A stretch of DNA of 64,000 nucleotides, taken from assembly GCA_964588995.1 (NCBI GenBank), contig CAZPQM010000003.1:1-64000 (forward strand), read 5' to 3'. Below the pieces are notes generated by a model that made no database searches, was not told the origin of the DNA, and saw only the letters and a list, made by a program, of their open reading frames with translations. This document shows positions 43,995 through 53,518 of the stretch, piece after piece. Made by a program: the position numbers and the translations under genes. This DNA is from CAZPQM01 sp964588995 (lineage in GTDB: Bacteria; Pseudomonadota; Alphaproteobacteria; Rickettsiales; UBA8987). How positions within the stretch are numbered: position 1 is the stretch's first letter; every line of letters starts with the position of its first letter.

Positions 43995-44408
43995 TTAGCG
44001 TGCAAATAGCTGGGTTGGATCTTTGAACGATTTGAGTTCAATCGCATTACCGCTCGGATCGCATACAAACATCGTGGCCTGCTCGCCTGTTTCGCCTTCG
44101 AAGCGAATATAAGGCGCTATAAGAAAGTCCACCTGCTTTTCTTGCAAGTGAGCAGCAAGTTCGTGCCATTCTGTCCAGGGGAGCACAAGGCCAAAATGCC
44201 TCACAGGTACTTGCTTGCCATCAACTGCGTTCGTTTCCGCAGACTGAATATCTTCGGGTTTAAGATGGGCTGAAAGCTGGTGGCCGTAAAAATCGAAATC
44301 TACCCAGCTATCGCATTCTCGGCCAATAGAAACCTTAAAATACTCAAGAAAGAAATGCTTTGTTTCTTCCAGATCTTTTACGGCAAAAGCAAGATGAAAG
44401 GGATACAT
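43995..44408 (-). CDS. VOC-family protein, glyoxalase/dioxygenase-like (copy 1)
   Basis: The 137-residue protein belongs to the vicinal-oxygen-chelate superfamily: PFHLAFAVKDLEETKHFFLEYFKV at the start, and a C-terminal module with HFGLVLPWTEWHELAAHLQE and ATMFVCDPSGNAIELKSF, the usual metal-binding glutamate being in the last block. Members include glyoxalase I and extradiol dioxygenases. ATG 44408 is used, with AGGAGGG upstream; an upstream extension to 44534 would overlap sucC and has no family similarity. It lies 47 bases after sucC. Confidence 0.85.
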   Translation of the reverse strand: MYPFHLAFAVKDLEETKHFFLEYFKVSIGRECDSWVDFDFYGHQLSAHLKPEDIQSAETNAVDGKQVPVRHFGLVLPWTEWHELAAHLQEKQVDFLIAPYIRFEGETGEQATMFVCDPSGNAIELKSFKDPTQLFAR

Positions 44409-44454
44409 ATTCAATGAACCCTCCTGCACAGCGGACCTTTCAGTAACGGTTTCG

Positions 44455-45657
44455 CTACGCCGCTTTGCGCTGCCCGACCGCACTGACGATTTTCTCCGCC
44501 GCATCTTCCAGATTGTCGGCAGCAATAATCGCAAGGCCGGAATTGTTCATCAGTTCCTTGCCTTTTTCTACGTTCGTACCTTCCAGACGCACCACCAGCG
44601 GCACCTGCAGATCCACATCTTTCGCCGCAGCAATCACCCCTTCAGCGATCACGTCACAGCGCATGATGCCACCGAAAATATTCACCAGAATCCCCTCAAC
44701 GGACGGGTCGGAGAGGATGATCTTAAACGCCTCGGTCACGCGCTCTTTGGTTGCACCGCCACCGACGTCAAGGAAATTCGCCGGCTCGCCTCCCTTCAGC
44801 TTAATGATGTCCATCGTCGCCATCGCGAGCCCGGCACCGTTGACCATACAGCCGATCGTACCGTCCATTTTTACATAAGACAGCTCATGCTCTTTCGCGC
44901 GGAGTTCAAACGGGTCTTCCTCATCGAGATCGCGCAATTCTTCTACGTCCGGATGACGGAACAAGGCGTTTTCATCGAAGTTAAATTTCGCATCGAGTGC
45001 GACAATTTGCCCGTCGCCGACGATGGCGAGCGGGTTAATCTCCACCTGTGCGCAGTCCAGCTGCGTAAAGGCTTCATAGCAGCCTTTGAGCACCTTATTG
45101 AGTTGCTTGACACCGCCCTTATCCAGCCCGATGCCGAAGCCGATCTTGCGGATATGAAAGCCCTGCAGCCCTGCAGCCGGATCAACCGAAACGGTCACGA
45201 TTTTCTCTGGCGTGTTTTCCGCGACTTCTTCAATATCCACACCGCCCTCGGATGAGGCGATAATCGTCACGCGGTCCGTTGCGCGATCCACCACGAACGA
45301 GAGGTACAACTCGGACTGAATATCCGAGCCCTGCTCGATGTAAAGGCGCTTAACAACATTCCCGTCCGGTGCGTTCTGATGCGTCACCAGTGTTTTACCG
45401 AGCATTTCTTTCGCATTGTCGTAGACCTCTTCGACCGACTTCACCACGCGTACACCGCCGCCGCTTTCCGGGGCTTCGGTGAAGATACCTTTACCGCGGC
45501 CACCGGCATGAATCTGCGACTTGACCACATAAATCGGCCCGTCCAGCTCCTGCGCGGCGGTTTTGGCCTCCTCCGCGGTGAAGGCTACCTTGCCTTCCGG
45601 CACGGGTACGCCGAATTTACGTAAGAGTTCTTTCGCCTGATATTCATGTATATTCAT
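44455..45657 (-). CDS. sucC: Succinyl-CoA synthetase (ADP-forming) beta subunit (copy 1)
   Basis: SucC binds the nucleotide and succinate in the TCA-cycle succinyl-CoA synthetase. The 400 residues begin MNIHEYQAKELLRKFGVPVPEG, typical of all SucC, with the ATP-grasp elements KSQIHAGGRGKG and VEINPLAIVGDGQIVALDAKFNFDENALFRH, then CMVNGAGLAMATMDIIKLKGGEPANFLDVGGGA and LVNIFGGIMRCDVIAEG. It is complete. sucD, which almost always follows sucC, is absent; the VOC gene takes its place. It is divergent from the 1,260-residue protein gene. Confidence 0.96.
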   Translation of the reverse strand: MNIHEYQAKELLRKFGVPVPEGKVAFTAEEAKTAAQELDGPIYVVKSQIHAGGRGKGIFTEAPESGGGVRVVKSVEEVYDNAKEMLGKTLVTHQNAPDGNVVKRLYIEQGSDIQSELYLSFVVDRATDRVTIIASSEGGVDIEEVAENTPEKIVTVSVDPAAGLQGFHIRKIGFGIGLDKGGVKQLNKVLKGCYEAFTQLDCAQVEINPLAIVGDGQIVALDAKFNFDENALFRHPDVEELRDLDEEDPFELRAKEHELSYVKMDGTIGCMVNGAGLAMATMDIIKLKGGEPANFLDVGGGATKERVTEAFKIILSDPSVEGILVNIFGGIMRCDVIAEGVIAAAKDVDLQVPLVVRLEGTNVEKGKELMNNSGLAIIAADNLEDAAEKIVSAVGQRKAA

Positions 45658-45895
45658 AGCTTCTCTGCCTTTGTTTCAACTGCTCGGTTACATATCCGCG
45701 CTTCTTATAACATAGTGGCTCTCAAGCGCAAGACTGGAAGTTATGTAACGAGGCCCAAATTAATTACGCCTTCTTAACCGTTTATTAATACTTTGCTGGT
45801 ATACTATCACCTGTAGATAAAATTTTAACTAAATGCGTAAACGTAAACAAAGAGGAATAATAGGCGCGACAGAGAGATAACCACGGAGAAGTATT

Positions 45896-48800
45896 ATGGC
45901 CCCGACAAACACCTCCCTAACTGAAGAACAGCAAGAAGCGGTTAAAGCCAAACTGGATGAACTGTGGGATGCAAACGAAGCAGAGCTTAAAAATCGGAAA
46001 TCGCTGCCCAATGTGGATTTAGCGACAATTCAAGCCATTTACACGGCTGCGGTTACTGATATTACAGATGAGCAAATTCTGAAGGATATGGAAGATCGTC
46101 GTGGTGCTTATAATCAATCGGTGAAAGACATAATAGATCGCACGGATGGCCGAGATGACAAGGACTTAGAAAAGCAGGTTCAGGATCAAGCAGAAGCGCT
46201 GCAAGAAAGCCTGACGCGACAGCTAGAGCAGCAAATTGCTCTGGAAGCCGAGATGCTTACAGCTGGAACTGCTGGGAAAACACAGGGAGGAGGCAATCAA
46301 GCTAGGGACACAACCCCAGCAGAAGATATCACTACCGCATCCGCATCCGCGCCCGCAGCGGAAGCGCCGACCAACCGCCCGGAAGCGCCGGCGATTGATC
46401 AGGCGATCATCATTCCGGAAGGCTACTGGACCATTGACGGAAAAAAAGAGAAGCAAAAGAACCGTGATAGGGAGCGGAATGATTTTACCTTTGAGAATAT
46501 CGAGCAATTGCTGAATGACCCTGCAATTCTTAATCGTAGGCAGCTAGTTACTGTCTTGGATGAGAATGGAAATCAAGCACAAGAGGCTATCACCGCAGTG
46601 ACGGTGTCGGATGTGTATCAATTGCTGGAGAGCGATTCCAAACTGATTAGCACCATCGGGCAGGGCACAGGCGGTGAACAACGCCTTGCGGCTGCCGAAC
46701 GCATGGTCGAGTTGCTCGATGAGGCGTCGTTGAAAGCATGGAACACTATGGAAATGGATGCGTTGCAAGCATTAGATGGAAAAGTAGGTCAGGATATCAG
46801 GATTCCCACCGGAGAGGAAATTAAAGCAGAGGCCCAAAAAAAGTTCAAAGAAGAAACGAACAGCGACTATGATGAAGCAAGCGCTTCCGAAGCCGAAAAA
46901 GAACAATATAAAGAAATACTACAGGAAGTAGAGCTAGATCTAACCCGCGATCTGCGCCTTAAAATCTTAGAAGGCTATAAGATCAATGGCTCTGAACCCG
47001 GGCTTACGAATTTTGTTAATCAGCATCTCAGTCCCGAAGAAATTATGGCGACACGGGTGATGACAGAAACGCCGGAGCTGCGCGATCAGGCGCAGGAGGG
47101 TGATCTGGATAATTACCTGCAAGAAGATATGGTGCGCAACGCTATCGTCCTTGAAGATAATGTGCACAATCTACAACCGCAAGTGAAACAAGCCTTCAAC
47201 GACATGACCATCGCGGAAATTCTGGTCGAAGCGGATAACCCGAACGGGCTCGACCCGAATGGCCCGGTCACCAGCCACTTGCTCGAAGCCGGTTTTACGC
47301 CGGATCGTATCCGCGAATTTTACACGGATCTGGAGCAGCAGGTAGACGATATTAAGGAGGCGAGCAGAGAAACAGGCACTCATAAGGAAATCGACATTTC
47401 GGGCTTACGCTTTGGTGATGCCGCGGATGTCGGTTTATTGGTCAATAATTATTATGAATCAGGGACATTAGCAGAAAACGCCGAAGTTGCTCTCAAGGCA
47501 AGCTATGAGAAACTTGTAGAAGGCATGCAGGCGGAATCCATTGAACGAACATTAGGAAACACGCACTTTCAGGGTGTCGGTCCAGATTTAATTGATAAAG
47601 GCAGTCCGCAAACCTTCTTAGCGGAGCATTACATCCCCGCTGAGCTGGAGCATTTTGAAGCCACCTATGAGCCGAAAGAGGTGGAGTGGACCAAAGAAAA
47701 CTACATGGCCTATCTAGATAAGGAGAATGGTTCGGTCGTCTCACTCGAAGAAATTGCTAAAATCACGCAAGATATGACCCTTAAAGAGGTGAAAGAGGCT
47801 ATTGAAAAAGGCGAACTGGGCAATGCCATTACCGAGCTGACCAAAGGCACGCAGGATGTTGCCATACGTCAGGATATGGTGAGGTTGCTGGGTGAAAAAA
47901 TTACGGACGAAAATAAAGGGAATACGCTGCAACAAGCAATTGATGATGACCTCTTTACCGACAAGGAACTCGCCTCCGTCCGGCAGGAAAAGCCGATTGA
48001 GGTAAATGATAAAATCACCCGCGATGATGTTAAGGCCATGCGCAAAGGTGAGATGGAAATCACCGAAATGGCCGATCTGACCGGCGAGCAGATGACCTGG
48101 GTGCTGTCCTATGCGAAAGAGGGCGAGGCATCCCCCGTTATCAGAGGACTCACCGAAGATAAACGCGCCGAATTTGACGCGCTATTCGAAGATGACCGAG
48201 CACAGAAGCAACTGGCCGATGTTAAAATGAAAGGCGACGATTATAAGGAATTTAGAGACGATAATAAGGGCGTTAACAAAAAGTCTTATAGCGATATGCG
48301 CCTTGATCAAGAATTTCAGGCTATGATAAATGCTGACATCAATATTGAACAGCTTTACAAACAAGCAGACTGTCCTATGCCCACTCGCACCGATGGTTCG
48401 GTGATGGAGCTGAACGAGCTGCCAATGGCGAGCTATTCCGGCGATATTTACGACCTGCGCTACTCCGATGTCGTAACCGACCTGACGGGCAGGAATACTG
48501 CCGTTGATGCGAGCATAAGCGCAGAGCACTTGATTAGCCGGGCTCAAACTGATTTCGGTATAACTTTCGATTTCAATGATGGGCTTAGTCCAGAACAACA
48601 AGCCGCGCAATTAGTGAAGGAACTCGAGGCGGCCGCGAAAAGGGGGAATCCCTCACCGAATGCACGGGATGCCTATGATGTCTACCGCGCAATCGCGTAT
48701 GAGGCCGCAGTAGAACGCTTCAACGAAGAGCACACCATTGGCCGCGATGCCGGACCGAAAGTGTATGAAATCGCTACGGCTACGCCGGATCGGGCTGCTC

Positions 48801-49678
48801 AGCCGGAAGTAGAGGAAACGCAGGCGGTAGATGACCCGGCTGCTGAGGAAGAAGCTGAGGTAACAGCCCCAGCCGTAACGCCGCTAGCGGGTGAGGCTGA
48901 GAGAGTAGATGATGTTTTTATAGAGGATCAATTTGGGTCGGTAGATGCCGCTGGAAACTCTGATGATGCACGCATTCAGCAGATTGACCAAGCCATCGCT
49001 ACCGATCTTGGCGGCAAGCTTGTGCAAGAAAAGGAGCAAAAGAAAAGCAGCATCTCAGCCACGTTCGATCTCATCGACCACAAAGAATTTGCGAGCATTA
49101 AAAACCGCAATCAAACCGTAGGGCTGGGTGATATGCTTTCGCCAGCTGCTGCTGAAGATTTTGTGTTACTGCTCAATCAGGTAGCCGATAACAATATCAC
49201 GCTGGCTGATTTTCAAGCAAAAGAAGGTGAATACAAAGTTACCAACAAGGTCGAAAAGGCTATCAAATTGTGGCAGAGTTCGCTGGGGCTGGTTAACGAC
49301 GGTCTCTTCGGTAACCGTTCGCTCGCCGCAGCGGAGTATGAAGACATGAAGGTGGCGCTCGAGGGCGCGCTGGAAGATGGCACGATTACGGCGGATGAAG
49401 CGGAGCATCTGAAAAAGCAAATAAAGGATGTAGAAAAAGCCGTGAAGATGGCGGGTAGTAGTCAGGATACGGATGGTAAAGAGCTTATGTACAACGCCGG
49501 TCGTTCTGGCAAACAGGAAGGTATTTTTGATGCTGAAGACCAGATGGCTCTGAGCAACGCTATTGCTGCGCTTGGAGATTCTAAAGTTTCCAGCGAGGCT
49601 GTAGATGAGATTAAATCCGCTTTAACGTCTATCAATGATGAAATTCGTCATTGTGGCGGGTTCGGCCCTGCCGACTAA
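45896..49678 (+). CDS. Very large acidic protein of unknown function (copy 1)
   Basis: I do not recognise this 1,260-residue protein. It is highly acidic and mostly helical, without membrane segment or signal peptide. Residues 1-130 look coiled-coil (EALQESLTRQLEQQIALEAEML), 130-165 are an Ala/Pro/Thr linker, and 165-990 are repetitive in style (several LTxEQ/LSPEE-like segments). A second acidic linker (about 985-1045) follows. Near 1113-1141 the segment NKVEKAIKLWQSSLGLVNDGLFGNRS resembles a peptidoglycan-binding type 1 domain. The next stretch (LEDGTITADEAEHLKKQI) has an EF-hand-like rhythm. It may be a secreted or wall-associated protein (inference). A ribosome-binding site (CGGAGAAG) fixes the start. 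Confidence 0.75.
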   Translation: MAPTNTSLTEEQQEAVKAKLDELWDANEAELKNRKSLPNVDLATIQAIYTAAVTDITDEQILKDMEDRRGAYNQSVKDIIDRTDGRDDKDLEKQVQDQAEALQESLTRQLEQQIALEAEMLTAGTAGKTQGGGNQARDTTPAEDITTASASAPAAEAPTNRPEAPAIDQAIIIPEGYWTIDGKKEKQKNRDRERNDFTFENIEQLLNDPAILNRRQLVTVLDENGNQAQEAITAVTVSDVYQLLESDSKLISTIGQGTGGEQRLAAAERMVELLDEASLKAWNTMEMDALQALDGKVGQDIRIPTGEEIKAEAQKKFKEETNSDYDEASASEAEKEQYKEILQEVELDLTRDLRLKILEGYKINGSEPGLTNFVNQHLSPEEIMATRVMTETPELRDQAQEGDLDNYLQEDMVRNAIVLEDNVHNLQPQVKQAFNDMTIAEILVEADNPNGLDPNGPVTSHLLEAGFTPDRIREFYTDLEQQVDDIKEASRETGTHKEIDISGLRFGDAADVGLLVNNYYESGTLAENAEVALKASYEKLVEGMQAESIERTLGNTHFQGVGPDLIDKGSPQTFLAEHYIPAELEHFEATYEPKEVEWTKENYMAYLDKENGSVVSLEEIAKITQDMTLKEVKEAIEKGELGNAITELTKGTQDVAIRQDMVRLLGEKITDENKGNTLQQAIDDDLFTDKELASVRQEKPIEVNDKITRDDVKAMRKGEMEITEMADLTGEQMTWVLSYAKEGEASPVIRGLTEDKRAEFDALFEDDRAQKQLADVKMKGDDYKEFRDDNKGVNKKSYSDMRLDQEFQAMINADINIEQLYKQADCPMPTRTDGSVMELNELPMASYSGDIYDLRYSDVVTDLTGRNTAVDASISAEHLISRAQTDFGITFDFNDGLSPEQQAAQLVKELEAAAKRGNPSPNARDAYDVYRAIAYEAAVERFNEEHTIGRDAGPKVYEIATATPDRAAQPEVEETQAVDDPAAEEEAEVTAPAVTPLAGEAERVDDVFIEDQFGSVDAAGNSDDARIQQIDQAIATDLGGKLVQEKEQKKSSISATFDLIDHKEFASIKNRNQTVGLGDMLSPAAAEDFVLLLNQVADNNITLADFQAKEGEYKVTNKVEKAIKLWQSSLGLVNDGLFGNRSLAAAEYEDMKVALEGALEDGTITADEAEHLKKQIKDVEKAVKMAGSSQDTDGKELMYNAGRSGKQEGIFDAEDQMALSNAIAALGDSKVSSEAVDEIKSALTSINDEIRHCGGFGPAD

Positions 49679-49701
49679 CCCAACCCCCGTCCACACACTC
49701 C

Positions 49702-49732
49702 AAGGCGGCAGTCCCCCTGCCGCCTTTTGTGT
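49702..49732 (+). terminator. Rho-independent terminator after the 1,260-residue protein gene (copy 1)
   Basis: A 10-bp GC-rich stem (AAGGCGGCAG-TCCCC-CTGCCGCCTT) is followed by TTGTGTGTTT. It starts 23 bases past the stop codon. Confidence 0.85.
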
Positions 49733-49750
49733 GTTTGGGAAGCAGTGTTC

Positions 49751-49836
49751 CCCGTCATCGCGAAGGGATACAGGAACACGCCTCCCCTGCGTGGCTAGGG
49801 GAGGCAACGAGGATCGCTTCTACGAAGCGTAGCCGC
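49751..49836. repeat. Diverged family B palindromic element at the end of the repeat unit (copy 1)
   Basis: It begins CCCGTCATCGCGAAGGG and contains two perfect hairpins, CCTCCCCT/AGGGGAGG (49781-49804) and CGCTTC-TAC-GAAGCG (49815-49829). It lies between the terminator and the duplication junction at 49860. Confidence 0.55.
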
Positions 49837-49840
49837 AGTA

Positions 49841-50269
49841 GTGGGAGTGTTTCATAGTGCCGGGCTGTTCTTTCTGATCAGCGGCGGGTTGGCAGCCCTC
49901 TTTGCTATCCTCGTTGTCTGGCGTATGGGGTTGCTGAAGCATACGCCCCGCTTGCCACTTTACGCCAATCCGCGCAGTGTTTTCTATGTTCTCTGGCTTT
50001 TTACCGATATTCTCCGTTCCAGCCTGCGTGTCAGTCAATTGGTCTGGGCGCTGCATCCGCCGCTGAACCCGGCGCTCGGCTGGGTGAAAAGCAAGCCGAA
50101 ATCCGATGTCGCAAAGAGCCTGCTTGCCACCTCGATTACGCTCACCCCGGGCACGGTATGTATTGATGTGAAGGCGCAGAAAATGCATATTCATGTGCTG
50201 GAAGCCTCCTCGCTCGATGAACTAAAAGCGGGTGAGATGGAAACAAATGTGTTAAAAACCGTGATGTAG
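49841..50269 (+). pseudogene. mrpE: mrpE, second copy, 5' end lost at the duplication junction
   Basis: From 49860 the sequence equals mrpE codons 21 onward, but the native first 20 residues (first membrane helix) are replaced by junction sequence read GVFHSA from GTG 49841. No ribosome-binding site precedes it, and a terminator lies 110 bases upstream. The chimera (142 residues) would lack half of the membrane anchor. It is probably non-functional, so the copy-2 operon may depend on weak read-through. Confidence 0.8.
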
Positions 50270-50278
50270 GAGGGCGCT

Positions 50279-50542
50279 ATGGGGCTTTATATCGTCACCT
50301 TATGTGTAATTATCAGCATGGCCCTGGTGCTGATCCGCGCCTGTAGCGGGCCGACTTTGTATGACCGTGTGCTTGCGACCAATGCGTTCGGTACCAAGAT
50401 CATGGTGCTGATTGCGCTGATCAGCCTGTTGCTTGATGAGCCGATGCTGCTGGATATTGCACTTGTTTACGCGATGATCAATTTCATCGCCACGATCGGG
50501 TTTTTAAAATATATCGCTTATAACGATCTCGGGAAGGAATAA
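50279..50542 (+). CDS. mrpF: Mrp-type antiporter subunit F (copy 2)
   Basis: Identical in sequence to the copy at 41215-41478 (87 residues). In this copy the gene follows the 5'-truncated mrpE, so its expression depends on transcription crossing the duplication junction or starting inside it. Confidence 0.88.
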   Translation: MGLYIVTLCVIISMALVLIRACSGPTLYDRVLATNAFGTKIMVLIALISLLLDEPMLLDIALVYAMINFIATIGFLKYIAYNDLGKE

Positions 50543-50543
50543 C

Positions 50544-50891
50544 ATGACGGAACTGATCACCCTGCTCGCCAATATATTGCTGGGGCTTGGCACGTTTTTT
50601 ATCCTGACGGGCTCGCTGGGTACGCTCCGCTTCCCGGACTTTTTTACCCGCACCCATGCCTTTGGTGTCGCCGATGCGCTCGGGCTACCGCTGGTATTGT
50701 TTGGGCTGTTGCTGCATTTTCCGCTCGGGCTGATTTCGTTCAAGATTCTGCTGCTGATCGGCTTTGCCATGATCACGAGCGCTACCGCGTCGCACGCGCT
50801 TTCCAAGGCGGCGCTCTTGTCCGGGCTGAAGCCGCTCGAAGGCGAGGATGCAAGGGGCCATGCCCATGCGAAGGAGAAAGCGCATGGATAG
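50544..50891 (+). CDS. mrpG: Mrp-type antiporter subunit G (copy 2)
   Basis: Identical to the copy at 41480-41827 (115 residues), with the same 8-base overlap with the next gene. Confidence 0.88.
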   Translation: MTELITLLANILLGLGTFFILTGSLGTLRFPDFFTRTHAFGVADALGLPLVLFGLLLHFPLGLISFKILLLIGFAMITSATASHALSKAALLSGLKPLEGEDARGHAHAKEKAHG

Positions 50892-51417
50892 CTCGGTACT
50901 GGCGCTGCTCGATATCATCCTTCTTGCCTTTCTTATCGTTACTGCGCTGGCCGTAGTGCTCGTGCATAACCTGCTCGTTTCAACCATCCTGCTGGGTATC
51001 TACAGTCTGCTCATGGCGGCGATGTATCTGGTGATGGGCGCGCCGGATGTCGCGATAACCGAAGCGGCGATCGGCGCAGGCATCAGCACCTTATTACTGC
51101 TTGCCGTGCTTATACTGACCGGGGAGGAGGAGAAGCCTTCCAGGCATCCGCTTTTGCCGATTACGCTGATGGTAATAACCGGCGGCGCTCTGTTTGCCGC
51201 GGTGATCAACCTGCCGGAATTTGGTGCCGGCGATTCGGCAGCGGCCACGCATGTGATACCCTACTACCTTTCCGAGTCACGCAACGAGATTGCCATTCCG
51301 AATGTGGTAACGTCGATTCTTGCAAGCTATCGCGGTTTTGATACGATGGGGGAGGTGTTCGTGGTCTTTACCGCGGGGATCAGCGTGCTCATGCTCTTAG
51401 GTAAACGTGAGAAATAA
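50884..51417 (+). CDS. MbhD/MbhE-like antiporter subunit (copy 2)
   Basis: Identical to the copy at 41820-42353 (177 residues), the MrpA C-terminal-type membrane protein. It overlaps the downstream exported hydrolase gene by 11 bases. Confidence 0.78.
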   Translation: MDSSVLALLDIILLAFLIVTALAVVLVHNLLVSTILLGIYSLLMAAMYLVMGAPDVAITEAAIGAGISTLLLLAVLILTGEEEKPSRHPLLPITLMVITGGALFAAVINLPEFGAGDSAAATHVIPYYLSESRNEIAIPNVVTSILASYRGFDTMGEVFVVFTAGISVLMLLGKREK

Positions 51418-52129
51418 GCTCCTCGCGCTCTCTCTGATAGCGCTTATGTGCGGTGGGGCGAGCCATGCTGTTGGCGCCCCTCAAAAAGGCCGTGTCGTTC
51501 TGCTGCACGGATTATTGCGCAGCGACGGCTCGATGGAGGAGATGCAGGATTATCTCGAAAAACGCGGCTATCAGGTGCAGAATATCGACTACCCGTCCAC
51601 GGAATATGGGCTGAATGCGCTTGCCGATAGGATTGCCGGGCAGCTTTATCCGGGCGCGGAGCAAGGCGCAACGCCGCTTTACATGGTTGGGCATTCCATG
51701 GGTGGGGTATTGATTCGTCTCATCGCGGCGCGGCACCCGGCAATAAGCATTACGGCGGCAGTCGAGCTTGGTCCGCCCAATCAGGGCAGTCGGCTAGCTA
51801 GCAAGCTGAAAGATAACGACCTGTATCAGTGGGTCTACGGCCCTGCCGGGCAACAACTCGCGACCGAGCAGTTTCCGGATATTCCACCGGTGAATTTCCC
51901 GATCGGTATTATCGCGGGTCATCATTCGATCGACCCGATTTCCTCTACCCTGCTGGAAGGGGAGGATGACGGCAAGGTGCTGCTTTCCGAAACACTTCTG
52001 CCCGAAGCAACGGATCATATCACGCTACCCGTGACTCACGCCTTTATGATGAAGGACGACGAAGTAATCTGCCAGACGCTCTATTTTTTAGCGCATCAAC
52101 GCTTCGCACGCGCCGGGGAGTGTGACTAG
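51407..52129 (+). CDS. Exported alpha/beta hydrolase, lipase/PGAP1-like (copy 2)
   Basis: Identical to the copy at 42343-43065 (240 residues), with signal peptide and GHSMGG elbow. Confidence 0.8.
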   Translation: MRNKLLALSLIALMCGGASHAVGAPQKGRVVLLHGLLRSDGSMEEMQDYLEKRGYQVQNIDYPSTEYGLNALADRIAGQLYPGAEQGATPLYMVGHSMGGVLIRLIAARHPAISITAAVELGPPNQGSRLASKLKDNDLYQWVYGPAGQQLATEQFPDIPPVNFPIGIIAGHHSIDPISSTLLEGEDDGKVLLSETLLPEATDHITLPVTHAFMMKDDEVICQTLYFLAHQRFARAGECD

Positions 52130-53043
52130 GCTTCCGCCCTCCCAATATGCGCAACCAGCCACTCCACCACCGGTTCGATCTGCGCATCTTCCATCAGCAT
52201 CGGGGCGTGGCCGACATTAGCAAATTCGAGCAGATCAACCTGTTTCCGCGCTGCCATCTGTTTCGCCGTTTCAGGCAGGAGAATATCACTCTCTTCCCCG
52301 CGAAGGACGAGCGCCGGCGGATCGATCATATTCCACACGCTCCAGATATCCATATCCGGTAGCTTGCGCTGCTTGCCCGAACGTGTCCAGAACGCCTCGC
52401 CAATGGCGGGGTCGTAGCTATAGCTCCAGGTGCCGTCCTTATTTTCAATGATGCTATGCCGGAACAGATGCTGCCAGTGTTCTTCCTCGCGCACGCCAAA
52501 GCAGGCATGAACACTGCGGAAATGCGCTTCCGCTTCAAACCGGGTCTGAAAATCCATCTGGTGGCCTACATAGCTACCGATCCGCGTAATGGCTTCTTTC
52601 GGCACCAGCGGCCCGACATCGTTCAGCACCATGGCTTTGATCAGATGCGGCATGGAGGCTTCCAGCATAATACCGATCAGCCCTCCCATGGAGGTGCCAA
52701 TCAGATAAACGTCATCGGTGCATTTCTGCGTGAAGAAAGCGATCATATCGGCTACATAGAGCGGATAGCTGTAAAGGCTGCCATGCGAAAGCCAGTCGCT
52801 CTTACCGCGCCCGACAATATCCACCGAGAGCACGCGAAACCCTTCATGCGCGAGGCGGCAGGCGATGTAGTCGAAATCGCGCGCGTTGCGGGTCATACCG
52901 TGAATGCAGACGACCGTCTCTTTGGCCTCCGGGTCTCCCCATTCCATGTAATGCAGATTGTGGAAGGTAGAGCCGATCACCTCTGCCGATTCCGGCGTAG
53001 GGCAACGGAATGATTTTTCCTGCGGGGTAAGGTCAATTTTCAT
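52126..53043 (-). CDS. Alpha/beta hydrolase (copy 2)
   Basis: Identical to the copy at 43062-43979 (305 residues), with GTSMGG elbow. It ends the minus-strand sucC-VOC-hydrolase run of copy 2. Confidence 0.85.
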   Translation of the reverse strand: MKIDLTPQEKSFRCPTPESAEVIGSTFHNLHYMEWGDPEAKETVVCIHGMTRNARDFDYIACRLAHEGFRVLSVDIVGRGKSDWLSHGSLYSYPLYVADMIAFFTQKCTDDVYLIGTSMGGLIGIMLEASMPHLIKAMVLNDVGPLVPKEAITRIGSYVGHQMDFQTRFEAEAHFRSVHACFGVREEEHWQHLFRHSIIENKDGTWSYSYDPAIGEAFWTRSGKQRKLPDMDIWSVWNMIDPPALVLRGEESDILLPETAKQMAARKQVDLLEFANVGHAPMLMEDAQIEPVVEWLVAHIGRAEA

Positions 53044-53058
53044 GCCATATTCCTCTCA

Positions 53059-53472
53059 TTAGCGTGCAAATAGCTGGGTTGGATCTTTGAACGATTTGAG
53101 TTCAATCGCATTACCGCTCGGATCGCATACAAACATCGTGGCCTGCTCGCCTGTTTCGCCTTCGAAGCGAATATAAGGCGCTATAAGAAAGTCCACCTGC
53201 TTTTCTTGCAAGTGAGCAGCAAGTTCGTGCCATTCTGTCCAGGGGAGCACAAGGCCAAAATGCCTCACAGGTACTTGCTTGCCATCAACTGCGTTCGTTT
53301 CCGCAGACTGAATATCTTCGGGTTTAAGATGGGCTGAAAGCTGGTGGCCGTAAAAATCGAAATCTACCCAGCTATCGCATTCTCGGCCAATAGAAACCTT
53401 AAAATACTCAAGAAAGAAATGCTTTGTTTCTTCCAGATCTTTTACGGCAAAAGCAAGATGAAAGGGATACAT
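53059..53472 (-). CDS. VOC-family protein (copy 2)
   Basis: Identical to the copy at 43995-44408 (137 residues). ATG 53472 is used for the same reason: AGGAGGG upstream. Confidence 0.82.
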   Translation of the reverse strand: MYPFHLAFAVKDLEETKHFFLEYFKVSIGRECDSWVDFDFYGHQLSAHLKPEDIQSAETNAVDGKQVPVRHFGLVLPWTEWHELAAHLQEKQVDFLIAPYIRFEGETGEQATMFVCDPSGNAIELKSFKDPTQLFAR

Positions 53473-53518
53473 ATTCAATGAACCCTCCTGCACAGCGGAC
53501 CTTTCAGTAACGGTTTCG

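Larger units (their letters stand above)
40796..49859. repeat. Copy 1 of a 9,064-bp direct tandem duplication
   Basis: Every base compared between this block and 49860-58923 is identical, and all protein products match residue for residue at a constant offset of 9,064. The first base past the left edge differs (A at 40795, G at 49859). CCGGGC occurs at 40796, 49860 and 58924, that is, at the left end, the junction and the right end. This is the pattern of a duplication through 6-bp microhomology. A collapsed or misassembled repeat is the main alternative. Confidence 0.93.
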
